DNA from: Halomonas sp. Y3
Lineage (GTDB): Bacteria > Pseudomonadota > Gammaproteobacteria > Pseudomonadales > Halomonadaceae
Direction of reading: 5' to 3'
DNA length: 64,000 nt
Assembly: GCF_024137965.1 (NCBI RefSeq)
Contig: NZ_CP099975.1
Location: forward strand, 1,736,001-1,800,000
The notes beneath the pieces were generated by a model that was not told the origin of the DNA, did no database searches, and worked only from the letters and a program-made list of their open reading frames with translations. The position numbers and the translations under genes are program-made. Positions 43,818 through 52,374 of this stretch are shown here, piece by piece (position 1 is the stretch's first letter; the number at the start of each line of letters is the position of its first letter).

Positions 43818-45059
43818 ATGTCCCGCAATATCATCGTTCTTGGTGCCGGCATGGTCGGCGTGTCGGTAGCCTGGCATCTGGCGCGTCGCGGCCATGACGT
43901 CACCCTGGTGGACCGCCGCGAGCCGGGCCTCGAGACCTCCTTCGGCAACGCCGGCATCATCCAGCGCGAGGCGGTGCGCCCCTACGCCTTCCCCCGGGAT
44001 ATCGGCACCCTGTTGCGGGTGCTGCCCAACCGCGAGGTGGATATCCGCTACCGTCCCACCGGGATGGTGAGCGCCGCGGGCCCGCTGCTCAACTACTGGC
44101 TCAACTCCGGCGGCGAGCGCTATGCGCGCATCGTCGAGGAGTGGGCCTCGCTGATCATGCGCTGCCAGGATGCCCATGCGCCGATGATCGAAGCCGCCGG
44201 CGCCGAGGCGCTGGTGCGCAAGGGGGGCTGGCTCGAGCTCTACCGCACCCGCAAGGAGTTCGATGAGCGCCTGCAGGAGGCGAAGGAGAACCACGAGCGC
44301 TTCGGGGTGGAGTATGAGGTGCTGGACGCCGAGGCGCTCTACGCCAAGGAGCCGCACCTGGCCAAGGGGCTGATCGGCGCGATCCACTGGACCCAGCCCT
44401 GGATGGTCTCGGACCCGGGCGGCCTGGTGCAGGCCTATGCCAGGAGCTTCGCCGAGCAGGGCGGCCATGTGATGCAGGCCAGCGTCGAGGAGGTGCAGCA
44501 GGTGGGCACCGGCTGGCGGGTCAAGACCAGCGAGGGGGCCCTGGAGGCCGACCAGGTGGTGGTGGCCATGGGCCCCTGGTCCGGCGAACTGCTTGGCAAG
44601 CTGGGCATGAACGTGCCGCTGTTCGTGAAGCGCGGCTACCATATGCACTACTCCGCGGAGGAGGGGGCGACGCTCAACCACTGGGTGATGGATGCCGAGA
44701 AGGGCTTCCTGCTCGAGCCGATGCGCGCCGGCATCCGCCTGACCACCGGCGCCGAGCTGGCCGACCTGGACTCGCCGCCCCAGTACAAGCAGCTGGCCGC
44801 CGCTGAGAAGGTGGCCCGCAAGCTGTTTCCCCTGGGTAAGCGCCGCGACGCCCAGCCCTGGAAGGGCGCGCGCCCCTGCATGCCGGACATGAAGCCGGTG
44901 ATCGGCCCGGCACCCGACAAGGAGGGCCTGTGGCTCGCCTTCGGCCACGGCCACCAGGGGTTTACCCTGGGCCCGGCTACCGGGGAGCTGCTCGCCCAGA
45001 TGATGGACGGCGAGGAGCCGGCGGTAGAGATGGCGCCCTTCCGGGTCGACCGCTTCTGA
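43818..45059 (+). CDS. FAD-dependent oxidoreductase (D-amino-acid dehydrogenase-like)
   Basis: 413 residues, DAO fold. VLGAGMVGVSVAWHLARRGH is the FAD-binding GxGxxG; ETSFGNAGIIQREAVRPYAF is the DadA-type flavin region; the C-terminal FGHGHQGFTLGPATGELLAQ closes the FAD site (core GHGHQGFTLGPATG). It probably oxidises D-amino acids or related amines at the inner membrane, passing electrons to quinone. ATG 43818 is preceded by AGGGAGA. Substrate unknown. It is followed by a strong terminator. Confidence 0.85.
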   Translation: MSRNIIVLGAGMVGVSVAWHLARRGHDVTLVDRREPGLETSFGNAGIIQREAVRPYAFPRDIGTLLRVLPNREVDIRYRPTGMVSAAGPLLNYWLNSGGERYARIVEEWASLIMRCQDAHAPMIEAAGAEALVRKGGWLELYRTRKEFDERLQEAKENHERFGVEYEVLDAEALYAKEPHLAKGLIGAIHWTQPWMVSDPGGLVQAYARSFAEQGGHVMQASVEEVQQVGTGWRVKTSEGALEADQVVVAMGPWSGELLGKLGMNVPLFVKRGYHMHYSAEEGATLNHWVMDAEKGFLLEPMRAGIRLTTGAELADLDSPPQYKQLAAAEKVARKLFPLGKRRDAQPWKGARPCMPDMKPVIGPAPDKEGLWLAFGHGHQGFTLGPATGELLAQMMDGEEPAVEMAPFRVDRF

Positions 45060-45078
45060 AACGCGCATCCCCAACGAC

Positions 45079-45110
45079 AACGGGCGCCCCGCAAGGGCGC
45101 CCGTTTCTCT
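45079..45110 (+). terminator. Intrinsic terminator of the FAD oxidoreductase gene
   Basis: AACGGGCGCCC (45079-45089), loop CGCAA, GGGCGCCCGTT (45095-45105) then TCTCT. 11-pair stem between convergent genes. Confidence 0.85.
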
Positions 45111-45130
45111 TGGTGCGTGGCCGCTCGAGG

Positions 45131-45559
45131 CTAGGGCCGGTTGCCCCCCCGGGGGCGGCGCGTCGCATGCATGGCGAGCTTGATCAGCACGGTGACCACG
45201 AAGACCAGCCAGCCGGCGGTGGCAAAGACGTTGAACAGCAGCATCTTCTGCAGGCCGTCCAGGGGCAGCAGCAGCTCCTCGATCACCACCCCGAACAGGA
45301 AGGCCAGGGTCAGCGGCAGGGCCAGGAGATGCATCCACATTTCGGTGCGCCGCTTCCTGACGTGGTAGCGGCGCATCAGCACGCGGGTGGGGCGATGAAC
45401 GAAGCTGACCAGCACCAGCGTCGCCAGCAGCAGCAGCGCGGCCATGATGGGCTCGACGCTGCCGATCTGCCCCGAGAGGCTGATCGACCAGAACACCACC
45501 AGCCACATCAGACCGGTCAGCACGGCGACCAGATCGGCATAGTGGCGCGCCTTCGGCAT
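45131..45559 (-). CDS. Membrane protein, four spans, unknown
   Basis: 142 residues with about four hydrophobic segments (LVAVLTGLMWLVVFWSISL, IMAALLLLATLVLVSF, LLALPLTLAFLFGVVI, VFATAGWLVFVVTVLI). No recognised family; basic C-terminus. GGAGA precedes the ATG at 45559. It is downstream of and in line with the EamA gene (41 bases apart). Confidence 0.6.
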   Translation of the reverse strand: MPKARHYADLVAVLTGLMWLVVFWSISLSGQIGSVEPIMAALLLLATLVLVSFVHRPTRVLMRRYHVRKRRTEMWMHLLALPLTLAFLFGVVIEELLLPLDGLQKMLLFNVFATAGWLVFVVTVLIKLAMHATRRPRGGNRP

Positions 45560-45600
45560 AGGAGATCTCCCTGTGAACTCTCGGCGCATGATACGGCATT

Positions 45601-46491
45601 TCAGCGCCGGGTGACGAGGTGGCGGATCCAGTACCAGCGATTGATCAGCAGCGCGGCGAAGATCAGCCCGCAGCCGGCAAACTGCAGCAGGGTCATGCTC
45701 TCCTGGTACCAGGCGGCGGCCAGCAGTGCCGTCCATACCGCCTCCAGCATCAGGATCACCGCGGCGTGGCTCGGGGTGGTGAGCCCCTGGGCGTAGACCT
45801 GCAGCAGAAAGCGCAGGATGCTGGCCAGCACCACGCTGGCGCCGAGCCAGCCCAGGGTGACGCCGTCGATGCGCGCGGGCCAGGGCTCCACCAGGGCCGA
45901 GACCAGGCCCAGCAGGATGCCCACGGTGGTGAGCTGGATGGCGGTCAGCGGCAGGGTCGGCAGCCGGTGGACCACCCGGGAGTTGACGTTGATCAAAATC
46001 GAGAAGAGCACCGCCGAGACGGTGATCAGCGCCTGGCTCGCCTCGATGCGCAGCCCGGCGTTGAGCGACAGCAGGGCGAAGCCGACCCCGGCGACGGGCA
46101 GGGCGATCCAGGTGGTGCGCGGGGGGCGGTCGCCGAAGAGGAGCCTGGCCATGATCGGCACCAGCAGGATGCCGAGGCTGTTGATAAAGGCGCTCTCGCC
46201 GAGGTGCTCCGAGTGGTGCAGCCCCAGGATCCAGAAGGCGAGGGCGCCGCTGAACAGCACGCCGACGCCGGCGCCGGTGAGCAGGTCGCGGCGGCCGAGG
46301 CGGCACAGCACCGGGGCGGCAAAGGCGCACAGCAAAAGCCCCGCGATCAGGAAGCGGCTGGCGATGAACAGCAGCGGCGGCATGCCGTTCAGCGCCTCCT
46401 TGGAGAAGATCCAGCCCGCGGCGGCCAGCAGCGTGACCAGGAGCAGCAGCAGGTCGGCGCGCAGGGGCGCGCGGGCGTTGGGGTCGAGCAT
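45601..46491 (-). CDS. EamA/DMT family transporter
   Basis: 296 residues with ten predicted membrane segments in two EamA halves ([17 protein letters not shown] in the first, [30 protein letters not shown] in the second, core [11 protein letters not shown]). Drug/metabolite transporters of this type export amino acids or other small metabolites. Substrate unknown. Divergent from pyrC. Confidence 0.85.
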   Translation of the reverse strand: MLDPNARAPLRADLLLLLVTLLAAAGWIFSKEALNGMPPLLFIASRFLIAGLLLCAFAAPVLCRLGRRDLLTGAGVGVLFSGALAFWILGLHHSEHLGESAFINSLGILLVPIMARLLFGDRPPRTTWIALPVAGVGFALLSLNAGLRIEASQALITVSAVLFSILINVNSRVVHRLPTLPLTAIQLTTVGILLGLVSALVEPWPARIDGVTLGWLGASVVLASILRFLLQVYAQGLTTPSHAAVILMLEAVWTALLAAAWYQESMTLLQFAGCGLIFAALLINRWYWIRHLVTRR

Positions 46492-46640
46492 CGGGAGCCT
46501 GCCGGGTGGTAGTGGAAGGGATCAAGGGCAGGGATCACGTTAGCAGACTAACGGGCTCCTGTCCGCTCCGGCAGCCGCGGCGGGCCGCTTTGGGTATACT
46601 GGGGTCACCCTTGAATGAACCCGCCAAGACAGGACACGCC

Positions 46641-47675
46641 GTGACCTCACTGACCCTGACCCGCCCCGACGACTGGCACCTGCACCTGCGTGACGACGAG
46701 GCCCTGGCCGCCGTGGTGGGCGCCTCCGCCCGCCAGATGGGCCGCGCCATCATCATGCCCAACCTCAAGCCGCCGGTCACCACCACCGGGCAGGCCCTGG
46801 CCTACCGCGAGCGCATCCTGGCCGCGCTGCCCGAGGGCAGCGCCTTCGAGCCGCTGATGACCCTCTATCTCACCGACCGCACCCCGGCCGAGGAGATCGA
46901 GCGCGCCCACGCCAGCGGCCTGGTGCAGGCGGTGAAGCTCTACCCGGCGGGGGCCACCACCAACTCCGACTCCGGCGTCACCGACCTCAGGCACTGCGAC
47001 GAGGCCATCGCCGCCATGGCGCGGCTCGGCATGCCGCTGCTGGTCCACGGCGAGGTGACCGACGCCGAGATCGATATTTTCGACCGCGAGGCGGTCTTTA
47101 TCGAACGCGTCATGAAGCCGCTGCTCGAGCGCCACCCCACCCTCAGGGTGGTCTTCGAGCATATCACCACCGCCGATGCCGCCGAGTTCGTCAAGGCGGC
47201 GCCGGCCAACGTGGCGGCCACCATCACCGCCCACCATCTGCTCTACAACCGCAACCACATGCTGGTGGGCGGGATTCGCCCCCACTACTACTGCCTGCCG
47301 ATCCTCAAGCGCGAGCGCCACCGCCAGGCGCTGCTGGCGGCGGCCACCTCGGGCAATCCCAAGTTCTTCCTGGGCACCGACAGCGCGCCCCACGCCCAGG
47401 GCGACAAGGAGAGCGCCTGCGGCTGCGCGGGGGCCTACACCGCACCGGCGGCCATCGAGCTCTACGCCGAGGCCTTCGAGGCGGCGGGCGCCCTGGATCG
47501 CCTGGAGGGCTTCGCCAGCCACTTCGGCCCGGACTTCTACGGCCTGCCCCGCAACGCCGAGAGCGTGACCTTGGTGCGCGAGCCCTGGCAGCTGCCCGAG
47601 TCGCTGGCCTACGTGGGCGATTCGCGCATCGTGCCCCTGCGCGCCGGCGAGACCCTGGCCTGGAAGCTTGCCTGA
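46641..47675 (+). CDS. pyrC: Dihydroorotase
   Basis: 344 residues, type II dihydroorotase of pyrimidine synthesis. Metal ligands [10 protein letters not shown] (HxH), carbamylated Lys in [11 protein letters not shown], His in LVHGEVTD and FEHITT, Asp in [12 protein letters not shown]. The start is GTG 46641 ([13 protein letters not shown]), ten bases after AGGA; longer upstream frames lack a ribosome site. Confidence 0.96.
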   Translation: MTSLTLTRPDDWHLHLRDDEALAAVVGASARQMGRAIIMPNLKPPVTTTGQALAYRERILAALPEGSAFEPLMTLYLTDRTPAEEIERAHASGLVQAVKLYPAGATTNSDSGVTDLRHCDEAIAAMARLGMPLLVHGEVTDAEIDIFDREAVFIERVMKPLLERHPTLRVVFEHITTADAAEFVKAAPANVAATITAHHLLYNRNHMLVGGIRPHYYCLPILKRERHRQALLAAATSGNPKFFLGTDSAPHAQGDKESACGCAGAYTAPAAIELYAEAFEAAGALDRLEGFASHFGPDFYGLPRNAESVTLVREPWQLPESLAYVGDSRIVPLRAGETLAWKLA

Positions 47676-47718
47676 CAGCGCCCGCGGCATAGCGCCCCCC
47701 AGGGCCATCGCCGATGGA

Positions 47719-47880
47719 AGCATCGCTCAAGGCTGTTCCGGCGACAGGCCTCCAAGGGGGCGCCATGAACCCCTCCCTGGGGGCTACCTAGACCTTCCCT
47801 GGTCCACGGACCCCCTTTCCGACCTGTCCCCGGCGCCTTTCGCTGACGCGGCACTGGTAATTGTGATAGCCCTGATAGCG
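47719..47880. repeat. Dispersed repeat element, copy 2
   Basis: Shares GCTCAAGGCTGTTCCGGCGACAGGCC (47724-47749) and the GGACCCCCTTTCCGACC...CGGCGCCTTTCGCT block (47801-47844) with copy 1 at 42.3 kb, but with only 37 bases between the blocks. Occupies most of the 312-base gap between pyrC and the hip pair. Confidence 0.8.
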
Positions 47881-47906
47881 CCTCTGCGCGATCGAGTGGG
47901 CATGGA

Positions 47907-47964
47907 AATGCATCATAGGTGTTGCTATGCTGCCACCAAAGCAACGCTGATGGTGCATTTTTTG
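47907..47964. promoter_or_regulatory. Inverted repeat before the hip-type operon (operator or terminator)
   Basis: AATGCATCATAGGTGTTGC (47907-47925) and GCAACGCTGATGGTGCATT (47941-47959) match at 15 of 19 positions across a 15-base loop, followed by T-rich sequence. Either a terminator of the upstream transcript or the autoregulatory operator of the antitoxin 30 bases downstream. Confidence 0.5.
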
Positions 47965-47987
47965 GGCTGTTTTATGGGCTTTAGCCG

Positions 47988-48275
47988 ATGAGCCTTCACG
48001 ATGAGTTGAAGCGCCGCCGTCGCGAGCTGGGGTTTACCCAGGCGACGGTGGCCGAACGCGTGGGGATGACCCGCCAGCAGTACCAGCGCCTGGAGCGCGG
48101 CGGCAATCCCCGGCTGGACACCCTTGAGCTGGCCGCCGATGGACTCAATGCCCGCCTGATGCTGATTCCCATCGACAAGTGGTATCAGGTGCAGGCGCTG
48201 CTCGAGGAGGGGGAGGCGGGCTCGGTGCCCCTCGATGAAGACCCCTGGCAGGGGCTGCTCGACCGGGAGGAGTGA
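47988..48275 (+). CDS. XRE-type regulator, HipB-like antitoxin
   Basis: 95 residues. A Cro/C1-type helix-turn-helix (about 8-60; RRRRELGFTQATVAERVGM and RQQYQRLERG) with a short acidic C-terminus. It immediately precedes and overlaps the HipA-like gene, the usual hipBA order, so it probably represses the operon and neutralises the toxin. Named by context; HTH assignment is sure. Confidence 0.82.
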   Translation: MSLHDELKRRRRELGFTQATVAERVGMTRQQYQRLERGGNPRLDTLELAADGLNARLMLIPIDKWYQVQALLEEGEAGSVPLDEDPWQGLLDREE

Positions 48276-48277
48276 AG

Positions 48278-49534
48278 GTGACGGACGAAAGCGTCGAGAT
48301 GCTGTCGCTCTGGCTCCACGGCCGTCGCTTGGGCTGGCTGGCCGGCTATCGCGGTGGGCGCAACGTGCTGGTGTTCGACGATGCCTGGCGGCTCGACGAG
48401 AATCGCCCCACGCTGTCCCTGTCGCTCATGGCCGCGGCGCCCAACAGCCAGCGACTGCTGCAGGCGCCCTGGATACGCCGCCAGCGGCTCCACCCCTGGC
48501 TCTCCAACCTGCTGCCGGAGGGTGCGCTGCGCCACTGGTTGGCCGCCGAGCTCAAGGTGCATCCCGACAACGAGTTCCCCCTGCTGGCGGCCCTGGGGCA
48601 CGACCTCCCGGGGGCCCTGGAAGTGGTGGCGGTGGCGCCGGACGAGATGCCTGAGTGGGTGCTGGCGCACCGACAGAGCGTCACGCCTCGACCGAGACGG
48701 GTAGCCGTGGGCAGGGGGTTCTCTCTGGCCGGGGTGCAGATGAAGTTTTCCATGCGCGAGCAGGATGGCCGTTTCTTCGGCGCTGGCGACGCGCTGCCCG
48801 GTGACTGGATCGTCAAGCCGCCATCGCCTCACCACCCCTGGCTTGTGCAGAACGAATATTCCGCCATGCGCCTGGCCCAGGCGGCAGGCGTCTTTATCCC
48901 CGAGATTCGACTGGTGCCCCTCGAGGAGCTGCAGGGGCTGCCGGCGCTGAATCTGCCGGACGAGCCGCTGGCCTATGCCATCAAGCGGTTCGATCGTGCA
49001 GAGGGTGGGCGGGTGCACGCGGAAGACTTCGCCCAGGTGCTGTTTCGCTACCCCTACGAGAAGTACGCCGGGCCAAGCTATGAGCAGCTGGGGCGGCTGG
49101 TGCGCGAGTTCTCCGCCGACGGTATGGCGTGTGCGGCGCAGATGGCGCGCCGCCTGCTGGTGAATCTTCTACTGGCCAACGGCGATGCCCACCTGAAGAA
49201 CTGGAGCCTCCTTTACCCGGATCGTTACAGGCCGCGGCTGTCGCCCGCCTACGACATCGTGACGACGCGTGCCTACTTGCCCAACGAGCGGGAGGCGGCG
49301 CTGAACCTGAATGGCAAGAAGCGCTGGGAGCAGCTGAAGCGGGATGATTTTCGGCACTGGGCCGAGCGTGTGGGTGTCAGCTGGCCCGTGGTGGAAGCTG
49401 AGCTTCAGGACGCGCTGGCGTGCGCCAGAGCGTCCTGGCCTGACATGCTGGAGGCGCTGCCGATGGCGCACGAGCACAAGGCCCTGCTGCGCGAACACTG
49501 GCGCTTCCTGGCGCCGGAGTGGCAGATCCGCTAG
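48278..49534 (+). CDS. HipA-like serine/threonine kinase toxin
   Basis: 418 residues. An N-terminal HipA region (HPWLSNLLPEGALRHWLA, the typical NLLPEG), a Gly-rich SLAGVQMKFSM loop, ATP lysine in WIVKPPSPHH, catalytic NGDAHLKNWSL and metal-binding YDIVTT. HipA kinases phosphorylate glutamyl-tRNA synthetase and related targets to induce dormancy. GTG 48278 lies seven bases after GGGAGG; GTG 48272 overlaps the antitoxin stop and is also possible. Intact. Confidence 0.88.
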   Translation: MTDESVEMLSLWLHGRRLGWLAGYRGGRNVLVFDDAWRLDENRPTLSLSLMAAAPNSQRLLQAPWIRRQRLHPWLSNLLPEGALRHWLAAELKVHPDNEFPLLAALGHDLPGALEVVAVAPDEMPEWVLAHRQSVTPRPRRVAVGRGFSLAGVQMKFSMREQDGRFFGAGDALPGDWIVKPPSPHHPWLVQNEYSAMRLAQAAGVFIPEIRLVPLEELQGLPALNLPDEPLAYAIKRFDRAEGGRVHAEDFAQVLFRYPYEKYAGPSYEQLGRLVREFSADGMACAAQMARRLLVNLLLANGDAHLKNWSLLYPDRYRPRLSPAYDIVTTRAYLPNEREAALNLNGKKRWEQLKRDDFRHWAERVGVSWPVVEAELQDALACARASWPDMLEALPMAHEHKALLREHWRFLAPEWQIR

Positions 49535-49784
49535 CGTTCGGTGCCCTTGACCTGCCGCTCCAAGAAGTCGATGCCGGCGTCGATGGCGCCGCCGCGGGTG
49601 AGAAAACTCAGGAAGTGCCCGCGGCCGCGCTGCAGATAGAGCTCGGCCTCGCCGCCGCTTTCCACCAGAGCCGCCTGGAAGTCGGTGCTGTGGTCCAGCG
49701 GCACCAGGCGGTCCCAGGTGCCGTGGAAGAGGAAGAAGGGCGGCGGCGTGCCGTTGATCTGGTGGGCGGGGGTCAGGCCTCGTC
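49531..49784 (-). pseudogene. C-terminal remnant of an alpha/beta hydrolase
   Basis: The minus strand encodes LTPAHQINGTPPPFFLFHGTWDRLVPLDHS, then GRGHFLSF and a stop (cores FLFHGTWDRLVPL, RGRGHFLSF). These are the acid (Asp) and His parts of an esterase/lipase catalytic triad; the nucleophile elbow and N-terminus are missing. The fragment runs into the 3' end of mtnN. Its stop shares the CTAG with the hipA stop. Confidence 0.7.
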
Positions 49785-50519
49785 GGCCACCGCTTCACTG
49801 CGGGCCTCGTCGGGCAGCGCGGCAAGGCGGGCCACCATGGCCTCGACCATGCGCGCCGAGTGGGTGGCGGCCACCTCCAGGAACTCCTCGAAGGAGAGGT
49901 GGTTGTCGCCACCGCCGGCGATATCCGAGAGGGCGCGAATCACCACGAAGGGGCAGCCGTAGAGGTGGCAGGTCTGGGCGATGGCCGCGGCCTCCATCTC
50001 GGCGGCGAGCATGGTGGGGAAGCGCTTGCGGGTCTGGGCCACCAGGTCGGGGCAGGCCATGAAGACGTCGCCGGTGGCGATCAGCCCCTCCACCACCTTG
50101 ACCTCGCCCAGGGACTCCACGCACTCCCGAGCGATGGCCACCAGGCGCGGGTCGGGCAGGTAGGCGGCCGGCATCTGCGGCACCTGGCCGTGCTCGTAGC
50201 CGAAGACCACGGCGTCCACGTCGTGGTGGCGCACCTCGCTGGAGACCACCACGTCGCCGATCGCAAGCCCCTCGCCGAAGCCGCCGGCGGAGCCGGTATT
50301 GATCACGGCGTCGGGCTGGTAAAGATCCAGCAGCAGGGTGGTGCCCACCGCGGCGTTCACCTTGCCGATGCCGGACTGCAGGATCACCACCTCGACCCCG
50401 TGGAGCAGGCCGCTATGGAAGGTGGAGCCCACGTGGCTGCGGGTCTGGCGCTCCTCGAGCAGGGAGGCGAGATGCTCCACCTCCTGGGCCATGGCGCCGA
50501 TGATACCGATGCGCTGCAT
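49773..50519 (-). CDS. mtnN: 5'-methylthioadenosine/S-adenosylhomocysteine nucleosidase
   Basis: 248 residues. Hydrolyses MTA and SAH to adenine and the thioribose. GAMAQEVEHLASLL (Glu), the substrate loop EMEAAAIAQTCHL, and RALSDIAGGGDNHLSF with the catalytic Asp are present. It follows folD on the same strand with a GGGTCAGACCC repeat between them; the C-terminus overlaps the hydrolase remnant by a few bases. Confidence 0.95.
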   Translation of the reverse strand: MQRIGIIGAMAQEVEHLASLLEERQTRSHVGSTFHSGLLHGVEVVILQSGIGKVNAAVGTTLLLDLYQPDAVINTGSAGGFGEGLAIGDVVVSSEVRHHDVDAVVFGYEHGQVPQMPAAYLPDPRLVAIARECVESLGEVKVVEGLIATGDVFMACPDLVAQTRKRFPTMLAAEMEAAAIAQTCHLYGCPFVVIRALSDIAGGGDNHLSFEEFLEVAATHSARMVEAMVARLAALPDEARSEAVADEA

Positions 50520-50540
50520 TGTTGCGTCTCACTCTTCTGA

Positions 50541-50578
50541 GGGGTCAGACCCTTAAGGGAACTTTGGGGTCTGACCCC
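50541..50578. repeat. GGGTCAGACCC inverted repeat, copy 3
   Basis: GGGGTCAGACCC (50541-50552) and GGGTCTGACCCC (50567-50578) pair perfectly, with a 14-base loop. It sits ten bases beyond the folD stop and 21 bases before the mtnN start, acting perhaps as a partial terminator. Confidence 0.88.
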
Positions 50579-50587
50579 CAGGGGGAT

Positions 50588-51445
50588 TTAGCGGGCGTCG
50601 TGGAGGTCGGCGGCCTGCAGGGTGTTCTCGAGCAGGGTGGCGACGGTCATGGGGCCGACGCCGCCCGGCACCGGGGTGATCCAGCTGGCGCGCCGGGCCG
50701 CGGCGTCGAAGTCGACGTCGCCCACCAGGCGGCCATCCTCCAGGCGGTTGATGCCCACGTCGATGACGATGGCGCCCTCCTTGACCCACTCGCCCTTGAC
50801 CAGCCCCGGCTTGCCCACGGCGACCACCAGCAGATCGGCGCGGCGCACCTGCTCCTCGAGGTTGCGGGTGAAGCGGTGGCAGACGGTGGTGGTGCAGCCC
50901 GCCAGCATCAGCTCGAGGGCCATGGGCCGGCCGACGATATTGGAGGCGCCCACCACGGTGGCGTCGAGGCCGCGCACCTTGAGGTCGCTCTGCTCGAGCA
51001 GGGTCATCACCCCCTTGGGCGTGCAGGGGCGCAGCAGCGGCAGCCGCTGGGCCAGGCGGCCCAGGTTGTAGGGGTGGAAGCCGTCCACGTCCTTGTCGGG
51101 GCGGATGCGCTCGAGGATGGGGCGGGCGTCCAGGTGGGCCGGCAGCGGCAGCTGCACCAGGATGCCGTCCACCGCCGGGTCGGCGTTGAGCGAGTCCACC
51201 AGGGCCTCGAGCTCAGCCTGGCTGGTCTCGGCGGGCAGCCGGTGCTGGAAGGATTCGATGCCGGCCTCCACGCAGGCGTTGTGCTTGTTGCGCACATAGA
51301 CCGCCGACGCGGCGTCCTCGCCCACCAGCACCACGGCGAGCCCCGGCGCGCGGCCCCCGGCATCGCGCCGGGCCTGGACCTGGCGGGCGACCTGCTGGCG
51401 GACTCGGGCGGCTATGGACTTGCCATCGATCAGTTGGGCGGACAT
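50588..51445 (-). CDS. folD: Bifunctional methylenetetrahydrofolate dehydrogenase/cyclohydrolase
   Basis: 285 residues. One-carbon metabolism. [10 protein letters not shown] carries the catalytic lysine (YxxxK); [14 protein letters not shown] and [14 protein letters not shown] are the NADP-binding and C-terminal signatures. ATG 51445 (MSAQLIDG) is preceded by AGAGGA; a longer frame upstream is Arg-rich and unsupported. Diverges from the tRNA genes. Confidence 0.96.
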   Translation of the reverse strand: MSAQLIDGKSIAARVRQQVARQVQARRDAGGRAPGLAVVLVGEDAASAVYVRNKHNACVEAGIESFQHRLPAETSQAELEALVDSLNADPAVDGILVQLPLPAHLDARPILERIRPDKDVDGFHPYNLGRLAQRLPLLRPCTPKGVMTLLEQSDLKVRGLDATVVGASNIVGRPMALELMLAGCTTTVCHRFTRNLEEQVRRADLLVVAVGKPGLVKGEWVKEGAIVIDVGINRLEDGRLVGDVDFDAAARRASWITPVPGGVGPMTVATLLENTLQAADLHDAR

Positions 51446-51569
51446 CGCGCTTCCTCTGGCGGTTGGGTGGAGGCGGGCGACAGGCCCGCCCGCGGTAACG
51501 AGAAGGCGTGATTTTCGCATGCCGGGGCGGGGAAACAAAGCGCGAGACCGGTAATGGTGTGCCAAGCAC

Positions 51570-51597
51570 TTGACCGCAGGGGAAAGTCACGTAGAAT
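51570..51597 (+). promoter_or_regulatory. Predicted sigma70 promoter of the tRNA cluster
   Basis: TTGACC, 16-base spacer, TAGAAT. About 55 bases upstream of tRNA-Pro, the expected distance for a tRNA leader. Confidence 0.6.
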
Positions 51598-51650
51598 ATG
51601 CAGCGCTCGACGAGGCCCCTGCGGCGGCGTCAGGCCAGCGATATCGCCGG

Positions 51651-51727
51651 CGGAGTGTAGCGCAGTCTGGTAGCGCGCCTGCTTTGGGAGCAGGATGTCG
51701 GGGGTTCGAATCCCTCCACTCCGACCA
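51651..51727 (+). tRNA. tRNA-Pro (UGG)
   Basis: 77 bases including an encoded CCA. Anticodon loop TTTGGGA with anticodon TGG, T loop GGTTCGAATCC, acceptor CGGAGTG/CACTCCG. Confidence 0.96.
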
Positions 51728-51795
51728 CAACCTCTTGAATGATCTGAGAAATTCTGGATCCTGGGGTTGCGGCGAGGCAGCCTGGAGAGTAGAAT

Positions 51796-51872
51796 GCGCC
51801 CATAGCTCAACCGGATAGAGCAACGGCCTTCTAAGCCGTAGGTTGCAGGTTCGAGTCCTGCTGGGCGTGCCA
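51796..51872 (+). tRNA. tRNA-Arg (UCU)
   Basis: 77 bases with encoded CCA. Anticodon loop CTTCTAA, anticodon TCT; T loop GGTTCGAGTCC; acceptor GCGCCCA/TGGGCGT with one G-U pair at the end. Confidence 0.95.
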
Positions 51873-51947
51873 GCTTCTCTGGTGCGTGCGGGACGACGGT
51901 CGAGTAGTGGTAGCAAGTAGCAGCATCAGGCAGTAGCTGTCGTAGTG

Positions 51948-52022
51948 GTGGATGTAGCTCAGTGGTAGAGCCCCGGATTGTGGCTCCGGTGGTCGTGGGT
52001 TCGATCCCCATCATCCACCCCA
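51948..52022 (+). tRNA. tRNA-His (GUG), copy 1
   Basis: 75 bases with encoded CCA; anticodon GTG in TTGTGGC, and a G directly before position 1 as required for the histidine-specific extra G. Confidence 0.96.
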
Positions 52023-52047
52023 TTACGACACATGTTTCAAGGCAGTG

Positions 52048-52122
52048 GTGGATGTAGCTCAGTGGTAGAGCCCCGGATTGTGGCTCCGGTGGTCGTGGGT
52101 TCGATCCCCATCATCCACCCCA
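52048..52122 (+). tRNA. tRNA-His (GUG), copy 2
   Basis: Identical to copy 1 over the whole gene, again with a preceding G; separated from it by 25 bases, so a recent tandem duplication. Confidence 0.96.
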
Positions 52123-52287
52123 CTCCTTGAACCCTCTGTTAGTTTTCCTGTCTATCCCCCAGCGTCGCGGGCTCAAACGAGTCGGCGGTTTTTGCGTTTC
52201 CGGCCGTCTGCCGCCGGCAGCCCCCTTTTTTTCGCGGCGGGCGCCTTGCATTCCTTACGGGTGCCCCCATGTCCTGCGGCATGGCGC

Positions 52288-52316
52288 TTGCCAGTGCCGG
52301 GCGGGATTCATAAAAT
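52288..52316 (+). promoter_or_regulatory. Predicted sigma70 promoter of tig
   Basis: TTGCCA, 17-base spacer, TAAAAT; about 50 bases upstream of the tig start codon. Confidence 0.65.
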
Positions 52317-52374
52317 CAGCCCCTTGATTCTTCATTACCTTCAACCCAACGCCCCAGTCGGTAGAGGACATTTC

